From NCBI GenBank assembly GCA_029532625.1, contig JARFXM010000009.1, positions 1,240,001-1,304,000 of the forward strand: a stretch of 64,000 bases of DNA, written 5' to 3'. The stretch comes from Lomentospora prolificans (taxonomy: Eukaryota > Ascomycota > Sordariomycetes > Microascales > Microascaceae). The translations under genes and the position numbers were made by a program. The first letter of the stretch is position 1; every line of letters begins with the position of its first letter. The notes beneath the pieces were generated by a model, which was given only the letters and a program-made list of their open reading frames with translations, was not told the DNA's origin and made no database searches. Positions 24,450 through 34,989 of the stretch are shown here, piece after piece.

Positions 24450-24477
24450 CATGCTTGCTTACATGGTATGGCGCAAC
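24450..24477 (+). repeat. 28-bp direct repeat, copy a
   Basis: CATGCTTGCTTACATGGTAT followed by GGCGCAAC; nearly identical copies sit at 24490-24517 and 24802-24829. The motif flanks and separates the two larger duplicate blocks. Confidence 0.8.
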
Positions 24478-24489
24478 ACAGGGCGTGTC

Positions 24490-24517
24490 CATGCTCGCTT
24501 ACATGATATGGCGTAAC
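24490..24517 (+). repeat. 28-bp direct repeat, copy b
   Basis: Second copy of the 28-bp motif, 40 bp downstream of copy a. Confidence 0.8.
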
Positions 24518-24804
24518 GCATGGCATGCCTGCAAGCCAGCTACCAGCAAACGAGCGGGCAGCTCATAGGCGGTGCCCAACTGCTTGGCGTCCAGCACGCT
24601 TTTCAACGTTGTCCCCAAGTGCTGTACTGCTAGGTGTCCCGCCCAGCTGTGGTTTTCTTTCCTTTCTTCGTAAAATTCCCGCACCACCGCAATCGCCTCC
24701 TTCCGTTCCTCTCTCTCCGGGAATTGCTCGCTTACTCTCTCTTGTGCGATGTCCCGGTGGGCAATTCCCGCCCTCTCCTCAACGACCTCCGTTGTCGTGT
24801 CCAT
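24499..24804 (-). pseudogene. Open frame in the less mutated duplicate (mobile-element remnant?)
   Basis: An ATG-led frame of 101 codons, rich in Glu/Arg/Ala, with helix-like segments (PEREERKEAIAVVREFYEER and HLAVQHLGTTLKSVLDAKQL). The start lies at the edge of the third 28-bp repeat and the stop near the second. The same frame is broken by a stop in the duplicate at 24074-24313. I recognise no transposase or reverse-transcriptase motif. The selective survival of the frame here is consistent with decay of a once-coding repeat, but chance remains possible. Confidence 0.35.
24560..24799. repeat. RIP-like duplicate, less mutated copy
   Basis: Partner of 24074-24313 (see that entry). This copy carries more C and G at many of the differing sites and keeps an open minus-strand frame. 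Confidence 0.8.
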
Positions 24805-24829
24805 GCTTGCTTACATGATATGGCGTAAC
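24802..24829 (+). repeat. 28-bp direct repeat, copy c
   Basis: Third copy of the 28-bp motif, differing from copy a at two positions (both transitions). Confidence 0.8.
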
Positions 24830-24992
24830 AATACGGGTCCAACCCGTTACAGCTGGGTGGCAGTTTGATTTCGTTATTCTGAACTGGGACTAGTTCTGGA
24901 TAGGTCCTGGATGAGTTCATATTCCTTATATCATTCTTCTCCTATACTGGGAGACCATCAAGGCGAAGTACTTTCCCTAGCTGTGCGCCTTG

Positions 24993-25062
24993 GCCGGGCT
25001 GCCCGCTGTGGTATCGGGTATATATGCCTCTGATTTTTTGAAGTTGAAAGACATTATAATCA
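24993..25062 (-). repeat. Copy 2 of the 70-bp dispersed repeat with a MSFNFKKS-coding frame
   Basis: Minus-strand ATG encoding MSFNFKKS, then a diverged continuation compared with the copy at 23326-23396. It lies within the minus-strand frame 25207-24977. Confidence 0.5.
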
Positions 25063-25153
25063 GTCCAGACTTGGTTCTAGACTGAATATGGATTTGATAC
25101 TTGAATAGTAATGTATTAAATCCAGGATCGATTATAGAGTAATTGCTAGGGGT

Positions 25154-25180
25154 TGGCTGAGATTGGATTATTCCTGAGTC
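25154..25180 (+). repeat. Direct repeat copy 1 (GAGATTGGATTATTCCTGAG type)
   Basis: Matches 25251-25277; the preceding bases GTTGGCTGAGATTGG here read GTCGGCCGAGATCGG in the other copy, all C-to-T type differences. Confidence 0.75.
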
Positions 25181-25250
25181 GACTACTTCGTAGGTGTAGG
25201 GGGTCATCCAACCTGTGTACCCGGTGTGAGAGGGTAGGTGAGGGGGTCGG

Positions 25251-25277
25251 CCGAGATCGGATTATTCCTGAATCGAC
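25251..25277 (+). repeat. Direct repeat copy 2 (GAGATCGGATTATTCCTGAA type)
   Basis: Partner of 25154-25180, spaced 97 bp. This copy keeps the CpG-containing version of the repeat. Confidence 0.75.
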
Positions 25278-28200
25278 TAATCACACCACAGGAATCTGGG
25301 TAGCGCGACCCCACATAGGGGGTTTGGTTAACGGGGCCTTCCAATATGAGCCGACCACCTAAAAGTGGGTGCAAAAACCGAGGGGGTCGGGTCAGGTCAT
25401 GTTGGGCATAGCGGGCCCTCCGACCTGTGTACCCCACTTTGGACCGCGTTCTCTTCTCCACTTTTCGGCGCCGATCTCCGGGCCTCTCCGCTCCGTTGTG
25501 CGGGCCTTTTTTTTTAAAAGATCAACCAGCCACGCACATATATGTTTCAAACACTAACCCACCCTCTCTTTAGGAGCATATATCCCACCATTGGGAGTGC
25601 GCCCATTTGAGATGCACATCCATCTTAATCCTTTGATTCGGAAGGAGGAAGTTATCGATTCGAGTATCTTCGGCATGCGCAAAGATGGCAAGTAAGCAGA
25701 AGGGAGAAGATAATCTCTTGGTGCGTTTCGCCCAGGTAAGGCGTGCTAATCAAGGTTTGGCTAGACTTTCAATCCGAGTACTATTGCCGCGTTGGGTGTT
25801 GATTTCGTTGGTCATGAGGATTGTGGAGCGGAACGAGTCGGTTCTCAGCTTTGGCCGGATATTACATCCTATCCGAGTTGCAGTGAGTCTCAGGCTTGTA
25901 TATAGCAAAGTAGACGAGCACATCTACCTAGAGAAGATAGGTTCGAGGAATTGACGATGATACACTACTTCATGTGTGTCGGCTGTCGCTGCGCTCCGTA
26001 AAAAAGGGAGGGAGAAGGGGGCAGACAGCTTATCATCCTGCGAATAACAGCTACAGCCAGAAGTAGAATGTGGGAGACCTATTCGCGAGGAGAGGCATTT
26101 CCCGCCGTCAGTGACAGCGGTTAATGACAAATGGTGGCATTTTACGCACAGAGATATTGGAGGTGCGTCGTATAAATTTGATGGCGTCGGTCCCAAGCTC
26201 TGCTTGTTTCAGGAAATGGACAGACGAGGATGCCTCTGATGAGACAAAGCTACTGTGCAGCGAACCAATGCCTTGATCGAAGGCGATGGGGCGTTTTCCA
26301 GAAACAGTTACACAGTGACAGGTTCAAGGCATCAGTGACCTGGCTTCCACAATGAGAAACTGATGAGGGTAGCTCACCGCCGTCAGAGCTTGTCAATGGC
26401 TGGCCAGCGTTGTAGAGTGCCTGGTTGGGCTGGCTGGCTGGCCCTCCGCAAACGTCTCCGCACGGCCCAAAAGTGCGTTTGCTTTCCTTTGAAAGGGGAA
26501 GCTAAGACACATAACCCATATCTTACGAGCTTTTATCGAAAGAACTCTAGTTGGCGACGTCGAATGTTTTCCCAACCGTTCCAAAACACCGACCGGCGGA
26601 CACCACTGTGAGAGACAGACGATTTGGAATCGCAGCCTCGCCTGTCAGATCCTCTCGCCCTGCTGAAAGCAGTGCTTAATTGCTGAGGTCTCCAGCCTCC
26701 CTGCTATTCGAGCGGGAAACAAGAATCGGCTTGTCTTTTTTGTTTTTACTTCCAGATCATGGACTGGAAGTCAGTTCGATTGTCCCAAGGCTTTGACCTA
26801 GTGGATTATATATCATGTCCAACCGAAGAATGTATTGTTGGGTGTCTGGAACCAAGACCTCCGCCGACCCTGATATCGATGTGAGGGTCAAGTTCGCCGT
26901 TGTTCCTCCGCAACCATGCCTCTTGACTCGCTAGCTAGCTCAATACTTATGGAGGATTATATGAATAAGAAATTTCATCCTCCAGAAGGCAAGGTAGTTG
27001 GTTGCAAGCCGTCTTGTATCGGGTGATGATGAGGACAGAACCTCGCTGATTCTCGGATGCGAACGAACATAAATCGGGCGCGAAGACGTTGACGAGCAGG
27101 TGGTAGGCTAGCATTCGGTTTCATTCCACCGCGCAAACCACTAAGGGGTACATATTCCCTTTTTACCTTGCCAGGATCGAATTGCAATCTGTAGAGACGG
27201 ATGCAGATTTCACTTGGCGATTTCACACTCCGTATCTATCAGGGTATATATATCCTGTCCCAGGCGCAGAGCCTACGGAACAAGATCTAGTAGCAGTGTT
27301 TATAGGTCTCGGAGAGAAGGAAACGGAGAAGTTATACTAACAAGACAGTCCGGTAGATACATGCAGGGCTGTTCCGTAGTATATATAGAAAAGGCGTTGT
27401 TGATGACCATAGATGGGGCTGGACCGGACCACCGCATGCCCATTCTGCGTTTCGCATATACGTGTACGAATGAGTGCTCCTAATGCCTGCAAGTAATGCG
27501 TAGGGCGATAAATAAAACCAGTACATGACTGTGTCTTGCTAGCTTTAGCGGCCCGCGACAACACGGTTGTATACTGAGGTCCTTGGGCTGGGCGTGAAGA
27601 CTTCGCAAAACAATGACGCTCGATCGGGCCGCTTCCAGATAGTCTCAGATGGTCGATAATTTCCACTGCTTTCTATATGAATGCATCCCCGTACAAAAGA
27701 GCTTGGGCTTAAAGATGAGAATGAGGTAAATGAACCCGGAACCATGCATCTGTATCACCGAAGCATATCCACGCTGGTTGCGGAAGACCTTGCCCCCAGC
27801 TGCAGAAGGAGACTTGGCTCATGTTTTGCTGAGTGCCAATAGGCAAGAAAGGAACGTCTTGCCAGATATATACAATATCGTAGCATGAATCCTCCTTCAG
27901 AATACTGTGAAAGGTGATGCCGGCCATCTTTCCATCACATAAACATTGGTTGTCCATCCGCCGGCACACTCTAGTGGCCAGGGCTTGACTGTTGAGAGGT
28001 TCATAGGCCTCGATATAAGGTCAGGGGTCTTTTTGGGGATTGTTTCCGTATATAGCATCTTCCCAGAGCCCCCCTTTCTTCCTCCTCGAAACTCCATCTT
28101 CAACCACTGGGCTGGATCGAAACTCGTTGTAGGGAGTTGTTGCCGAGTACCATTTAGCGTTCAGCCCGTTTATAGAGAGTAAGATGTTTGTCGACGCTCA

Positions 28201-28739
28201 AACGTTACATACTCGCCGTTCCCGCACCAGGAACCGAGATAGAGGTGGAGCTACTTCGTGTCTCCTTCCAGCGTCTATGGGCCCAGAACGCGCTACAAAA
28301 GCAACGATGAAGATAGATTCCGCAGCATAATTCATATGGAGTCGGGGAGCTTGGTTCACCCAACTATATAAACGCCGCTTCTCTGTTGCCTTTCCCCGAA
28401 TTTCTGGTCGTATTCCGAGAAGGAGTGGTATTCGCAACAGTATATTTGCGGCCTCCCACCGCAGAGAGTACAATTTCAGAGTGTGCACTCTGCATTTACA
28501 TCGTGTCCGCAGAGCTAGGAGTGACTTGAGGGGTTATAAACTGCTGGAGCGCGACGGGAAAGATATAACAACGTAGTCATGGTTGGGCAGTTGAGAGGTC
28601 CTGAAGTCATGATGTTGGTCCAGGCGGGAACAACAAATACCGTATACCAGGGTAAAGTGCGAGGAGATAGTCAGAAGGCTAGCAGAGTGTGAGGAGATGA
28701 CCAGAGACTCGGGTGCCCGTGGGCTGCGAATGGGTCAGG

Positions 28740-28873
28740 AGCAGAAGAAGTGATGACTGCACAACGACCGTACCCGTCGTGATGAGTTCCACTCTCCATG
28801 GCAATAGATCAAATAGCGGAAGAAGTGATGACTGCTGCAACGACCGAGGCCTGTAACAGTGAGTTCCACACTC
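28740..28873 (+). repeat. Imperfect tandem duplication (AGAAGTGATGACTGC units)
   Basis: Two units, one near 28745-28796 and one near 28819-28873, share GAAGAAGTGATGACTGC, CAACGACCG and GTGAGTTCCAC/ATGAGTTCCAC blocks with small gaps. They lie in non-coding DNA. Confidence 0.6.
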
Positions 28874-31198
28874 TGTTCGGTGACCAGGTTCATATCATTC
28901 CGTGGCACTGAAACGAAGCGATTTCGTCAGCAGCAGTCCGACGGCAGCATGTTCATCAACCAGGCCACCCAAAAGACAGGTGGCCGAGAGGGAAAGCGAA
29001 ACCTCCATAATTCCTGGAGACTCGAGTCGACTGCTGGACCGCAACGGGATGCCAGGGATTATCTGTCTTGCGCAACAAGAGACTAGGGTATGGAGATTGG
29101 AGCTCCTCCCAAGTTTAAGTCGTGCTGACGAAGGAAATGGTCCGCAAACGTATCAAGGAATTGACTAGTTCCAGTTTGAGGGTCGTGAGATGAATGCCAG
29201 GCGGAGATCCGGTATCGCAACATTTGTGTGCCCCCGGTGTTATCCGCCCATAAAACGCCGTGGGGAAAGCTGACAGACTTGATATACTCGACCAGAAGGC
29301 AAAGGAAGTCGTGATAGAGTATACATGTTATCGCCAACCCGGAAGGCCTGATAGATACACTGCGCCTAAGGAAACCCGCTCGGGCTGAAAAAGCCTGTGT
29401 TAAGATGACAGCCACCGGCGGCGCCACGCACCTTCCGACACGTCTTTCCGTTAAGGCCTTCGTAAGATATTTGAGATGATGTGTTGGGTCATCCTAATCA
29501 GAATAAAACCTCTCCAATAACTAGTAGAGCGAGGCGTAAACGCCAAGTGGTCTGCAGCGCCTTCGGTGTCTAGCGTCTCCAGAGATAGGCGGTTGAATCG
29601 TTGCTCCGCGGCGGAACAAGGGACATAGCCGGACAGGAAGGAGCACTTTTATGACGAGATATTCTGACTACTGGCCGTTTATATAGTCTGGCAGTATCCA
29701 TTAAGGCGGTCCGACGATTACGGTGGTCTGAAGCTAACAGATCCTGAGTTGGTGTAAGCAGTTGAAGGATTTGTATAAGAAGCCTGCGCAAACCTTGATC
29801 TAGGCCAATGTTTTCTTATTTGTTCCATTCCGCCTTATGCACTTGAGGTCTTGCGTAAACGCATAGACAAACCGAATATCGTTTGTAGATGGGTTGTTCA
29901 AAACATCGGTACTAATAAACACATCCTTGATGTATTATTAGCCACAAATTCCAACAATTAACAAAGACGTAGCATTCCAGGCAAATCATCCTCTCATGGA
30001 TTGTTAGCCCAAGGGGCCAGCAGAACTTACCTCATGAAGCAGATGGCCTACGATTATCTGTATCTCTGAGGATTAAGGGACACAGCATCACAGTGAATCA
30101 GCTGTCGCCAGTAATCGAGAGATGTAGCATTAGAGTGAATCACAACTAGAACAGTAGGCTTGCAACCACTCTACAAGAAGCAGCCATGATCCAGATAAGT
30201 TGGATTATGAACTACTTGATTGTATGAGGTATAATGAGGTTGCTTTGCTGTCTCCAGAATGGAGCTTTCAAGCAACCAGCCCCCCAGAAGTTGTGAGATA
30301 CACATAGTGTCATTCAAGTTTCCGAGTCGACTTGCTTCGAAGCGTCAAACTTGGTTGGGGATCTCGTTGTCGATGACTCTGAACTAGTGCCGACTTAGAA
30401 AGAGATGAGATAGATTGGCATATTTAGGATTTTGTATAGAAGAGAGGAAGAAACAATGCTGTCCCAAGTAGACAATATTCGACAGCGCTGCCCTTATGCC
30501 ATCCCATTTCTTAGAGCTTAGAGCAGGCAGGGTGTTGACCAAGTCACACGGCCCAGAAACAGGACGGGAATAGCCTGAAATCGAAGTCGAGAAGGGATAA
30601 CCGTGAATGCAGTGTGGTGTGGTAAAAGGAAGACATGTTACTCGACTCCCTTGCCCAAGGATGCGGGACTTGATCTAGGAGGAGGAGGATTGACCTGGAC
30701 AGTTGGAGTCCGTCCTCGGATGTGGCTTAGAGGGATAGACGTTTAATGCAATTTAGTATAGGGAGATATGTGATGTGTCAAAAGGGTATTAGACTTGGCC
30801 TCGGAAGAGGATCGAGTCGATGGAGAAGTTTTGAATGAAGTCCATGCTGAATGTGGCTTGGGGGAATAGAAGATGAAATTGGGCTGGAATCTTTGGAGGC
30901 ATGGGGCTTTTTTATAGTCAATGGGTTTCATCCCCACATGTCAGCGAGTGAATGACTGACCGTGGTCAGGCCCTTCTGATTCATGAAGAGGCCCCTCTGA
31001 TGCATGGAGAGCATCCTCTTTCCTAGTTATAAATAGAATTGGGGAAAGAAAGAAGGGCAGGTGCCTTGGGGCTACTAGAGCAAGGATGATTCACTACGAT
31101 GAGTCTCAGAACTGCTAACAGGATCGATTCAGTTGATATATAGTTGGCTTCAACAACTGCTTGCTCCTTCCCCTTTTAGAGACATTCTCCTGCCTCAA

Positions 31199-31625
31199 TC
31201 ACTTGGTCCCTCACTCTTACCCTTTTAGATGATATGCTACTTACTACCTAGGTTGTTGCTAACTCTTTTCCTTTTCACAAATGAAAAATTAGCAATGACC
31301 ATGTAGGGAGTTAACACCTGCTACTGCTGGCCTATATTACTCTATAGCTAGTCCTGTTTTTCAAGATATTCTACTAACTCACTTGATCCCTCACTCTTAC
31401 TTTGTGAGATAGCATGCTACTGGCTAGGCTGTTTCTAACTCCGTCCCTTTCAGAAATAGAATTAACTGCTAGGTAGAAGAGTTTATTAATAGCTACTCCA
31501 CCCTAGGTTGTTCTATAATCCTGTTCTCTCCTAGAAAAATAGATAGGCAATAGCTACAGGTTTGAACAGCTACTACACTACCTAGGCTATTCTTTTACTC
31601 TTTCACTTTTAGAAAAGAGCTATAG
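31199..31625 (+). repeat. Diverged AT-rich tandem repeats
   Basis: TCACTTGGTCCCTCACTCTT at 31199 recurs at 31379 with one change (180-bp period), each followed by ATGCTACT..CTAGG[TC]TGTT. Two further partial copies with GCTACT..CCTAGG[TC].TTCT lie near 31491 and 31568. Each unit ends in a pyrimidine run followed by AGAAA. No coding potential. Confidence 0.65.
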
Positions 31626-33446
31626 CTATTTTGTAGTCTCGAAGCCAAACTCTCTGTATCCAGCAGCTATAGATATCGAGAAGGACGAGTCGACAACAAA
31701 ACGGCAGCCGGGACACGCTCGATATCTTGGCGCTGTTGAGACCGACGGTGAAGGAGCTCAAATCGAGAACGGAGGCGTAAAGCGGGTGATACGCTGGCGG
31801 TGTGTATACCGATATTTAACGTCTGGTAATGCATCAAGTGTAAGATTAGAAGACTGATAGTCTGCATGCAAGGTTCTACGCGTCAACGTGCCCGCCCTGA
31901 ATCCTTAATTGCAGCCCAGCAGCGCACGCACTATTCACCCGACCAACTGCTGTTCGCCGTGATAGTCGCACGAACCACGACACATTCATCCCGTTCCGCA
32001 ATTGTCCCGCCCGCCCAAGCTGCCCGGTTGCCGCCAGGCTATTCAGAATCCCACGATCCTCAGGGGGCCAAGAAACACCCAAGCCCGAGAGCGGGATTGA
32101 TTGCTGCTGGCTCACTCGTCGCCGGAACCAAACTAAGTGCTCTCTCTCTTATCAGCCCAACATCGGGGTTAAAAATGAATAGGGTCATCGTTTTTCTTTA
32201 TTTTCTTTTTTTCCTCCCGCACTCGCTCGCTTACGCCAGGAGATCCTGCCATCGCCGAATCCCACAGCTGCTCGTTCCCGGCCGAGCCTCTTCCTGGCTC
32301 TTCATCCCATCCCATCCATCTACCCACCCATGAAACTCCATCCGGTGACACCCATGTGTCGATCACCTGCAATCCCGCCGATCCGGCCCACGCCGTCGGT
32401 CCATAGCCAGGCAACCTAAAATCCCCACGAGGTTCCATTGCAGACCACGCAACAAAAATCTCCTACGGAATCCTTCCCCATGAGTCTCTCCAAGTCTGGA
32501 AGACTGTAAATCCTACATGGCTACCTCCTTCTCAAGCCAGAAGCACCTTCTCGAGCGTTCCATCAATTGGGCCTTGGGAAGTACATCAAGCGACCTGCAA
32601 GCTCTCCCTCACATCCAATTGGCCGCTCGTTATTGCTCGATTACTGGTAAGAAAAAAAAAATGTTCCCAAGCTCGTTCCGCCACCATTTTTAGATGGCCC
32701 CATTGATATCCCGTACCTGTATACATTCACAGAAGCGGAAAGCCAAAGCGGAAAAGGGGAACTGAACATATTGAGGAAGAGGGTAAAATACTATAAGCTT
32801 AAAAAAAAAAAACACCGGCACCTTAACTCTGGTGCCCCCAATATATATTTATATACATATTCGTTTCTCCCCGCCCTGCCGTCTCCCACGAAACATCATG
32901 TAAACCTTCTTTGTGCTACTCGTTATCGCGAATATAGCCGGCAAAGGCTGATGCCATCGCCATGCTCCCCCGCCGCTCGCTCCCATCCATGTGTCTATGG
33001 CAGCCAGACAGAGAACATCTCAGGTAGCGAGAAGACGTGTGATAGCTTTTGCCAAAATTGCCCGCTTGGTTGGCCCGCCTTTTCTTGCCTTTTTCTGCCC
33101 ATTTTTCCTTTCTGCTTCGCTTGTCTAGACTGCAATTGGCGACCGGGAAGACGCGTCCCACAATGTAGAGAGCCCTGCCACAACCCTATATATCGTTTCG
33201 TGATTCTCGGGAGGGGTGGTGTCCCTCTTTTTCTACATTGGACCCGTTCTCCCCGGTTCCTGGGTCGAGATAACATAGGATATAAACGATCCGTTTTCCC
33301 GGTCAATTCTCTAAGGAACCCAAGCTGGCTGTATTAAAAACCCAAGAAGCCCCCGAGTCAGACTACTCATCTCTTTCTTCTTGACCTCTCTAATTGACCC
33401 TCATCTGCTTCCTCCGTGTCCAATTCTCGTTAAACTCGCCGCCAAA

Positions 33447-34220
33447 ATGTCCCTCTCATCCCTCCTCGCCCTCGCGTCCCTTGCGTTCCTCCCCCTAATC
33501 TCCGCCCAAGCAGAAATCCCAGTCTTCCCGACCCTTAACTCCCTCTCTATGTTCGGTACCGGCTGTCCCACCGGCGGCGGCCAAGGTATCGGTGCTGGCG
33601 CAGTCAACGGCACACCCGTCTTCAAGTTCCCTGAGTGGAACCTCGACCTCGCCGACCTCGACGCCGAGCCCTCCGAAGGGGAAGAGGAGGATACCGAACC
33701 GGCTACTTCTGTGGAAAAGTTCTGCATAGAGGAGATGCAGCTTGGCGGTGGACCGCCTGGGTATCAGATCCGTGTCCCCAAGGTGACGGTCGGCGGCATA
33801 GCCGACCTTGAGGAGGGAAGTGCTTTGAGTGTTTCTATTGAGACGGCGGCTGGTGAGGCGGATGTCGGTGTAAGTGTTCATCCACATTTTCTCTCTCTCT
33901 CCCCTTTATGCCTCTCTCTCTCTCGCAAATACATGGCGGAGCCGAACAACTACTAACGAATCCCAAAGGTTGGCGAGACGATTGTCCACCCTGCAGACAT
34001 CTCCGACGGCGTCTTCGAGGTCCAAGTCGAAACGACATCCGAGACCTGGTCCGACTGCATTGCTGACGATGGCGTCGTGCCCCTCATCCGTGTAAAGACA
34101 ACCCTCTCCCTCTATCGCGAGGGCGAGGAGGCCACCGCCGGGACTGTTGGCGCCGCTGACAAGTCGCTCGACTCGGCACTGAGCGTTCACTTCCAAGCTA
34201 TCTGGAGGGAATGCGAGTAG
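33447..34220 (+). CDS. Secreted DUF4360-like protein
   Basis: Exons 33447-33869 and 33969-34220 give 224 residues; the 99-bp intron has a GTAAGT donor, an ACTAAC branch and AAG acceptor, phase 0, and contains a CT microsatellite. I chose the second in-frame ATG (33447) because it has a good context (GCCAAAATG) and directly begins a signal peptide (MSLSSLLALASLAFLPLISA); the upstream ATG at 33381 would bury it. The mature protein starts with a GTGCPTGGGQ motif, has Cys near residue 96 (KFCIEEMQLGG) and an acidic linker, and ends DSALSVHFQAIWREC followed by E, which resembles the C-terminal pattern of fungal DUF4360 secreted proteins. Function of that family is unknown. A TATA-like GGATATAAAC lies about 170 bp upstream. 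Family call is by pattern recall; moderate certainty. Confidence 0.75.
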
Positions 34221-34989
34221 GCCGAGTGTAACAATATTGCAAAGGAACGGGAACGGCGAAACTGCCATGTGGTTCAATATCCAAAAGGCAGTAGATACAA
34301 GGCCAAAACATCTGAAGGACACATTGTACCGGCCCGCATCACATCACTGAGATTGATGCAGTAGATTAAAAACACACTCCAAAATAAACAAGCGACTTTT
34401 TCCTTACAATATTTGCTTGCCATTCTCGACAATCGGACAATGAAACAAGCGAAAAAGTAAATAGATGATTCATGCATGGTTAAACAAAATATGGATATAA
34501 TGCTACAATACAACAACTTGACGTCTGCTCAAACAGACTAAGGATAATCCCACACATACAGAAAGAAAGGAGGGGAAAAAAAAAAGAAGGGAAAAAAATC
34601 TCATGTGTCCCGACCGCCCATCCAAATGTATCGTTAGAGGCTGTAGTTATCAAAGAATAAGGCCAAAAAATGAAGAAGAGCTGAAGAGAACAAAAAGGGT
34701 AGGCCCAAGTAAATGGCGATAGATGAACGGAAGTCGAGTCAAAGAAAGAAGAAGCCGCAATGGTTCAAGACATAGAGAAAGTGCCCTTTTTCTTCATGCA
34801 AGGGTGTTGTGAGTTGATAAAGGGAAGGAGGAGGTATAATGTTGTACCGTTGAAATGGTTTCGCTGGGATCTTCACAAAGACACCCGCTTTCATAGCGGC
34901 CACTGAAACTCGGAGCCATCCGAGTCACTTGGCCAATGACCTTCCGGCCCATACTCAAACTGCGATGGACCGCCATCCCGGAAGCGACC
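34221..34989. other. Convergent 3' regions
   Basis: About 770 bp of A-rich sequence between the stop codons of two convergent genes; it fits 3' UTRs (A runs near 34575-34600). No gene seen. Confidence 0.45.

Larger units (their letters stand above)
23441..25216. mobile_element. Candidate transposon remnant bounded by 23-bp inverted repeats
   Basis: The 23-mer at 23441-23463 (ACAGGTCGGATGACCCCCTA plus CAC) recurs as its reverse complement at 25194-25216 with one mismatch, again a C/T difference. The 1776 bp between hold the internal hairpin, the two RIP-like duplicate blocks and minus-strand frames reading inward from the right end (first ATG-led frame 25207-24977). No intact transposase is visible and I could not find a convincing target-site duplication. 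It could be a decayed DNA transposon or a coincidental pair within a repeat cluster. Confidence 0.45.
20451..33446. other. 13-kb gene-poor accessory island
   Basis: No gene with a recognisable domain was found across these 13 kb. The first 0.5 kb is the leader of the 20450 gene. Between 23.3 and 25.5 kb there are several repeat copies, inverted repeats and transition-marked duplicates (listed separately). From 29.8 to 31.7 kb the DNA is more AT-rich and ends in diverged tandem repeats. From 31.9 to 33.4 kb it becomes pyrimidine-rich and leads into the next gene. Scattered minus-strand frames of 60-115 codons between 26.9 and 28.5 kb lie in different frames and overlap each other; they may be chance or the debris of a decayed gene. 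Confidence 0.5.

Noticed and set aside
26975..28488. A chain of minus-strand frames of 60-115 codons that might be a decayed gene
   Set aside because: Frames overlap in different phases, no family is recognisable, and lengths are within what random sequence of this composition gives.
31866..32333. A 155-codon plus-strand frame near the end of the gene-poor island
   Set aside because: Composition is low-complexity and pyrimidine-driven, with no domain; it probably belongs to promoter-type DNA.
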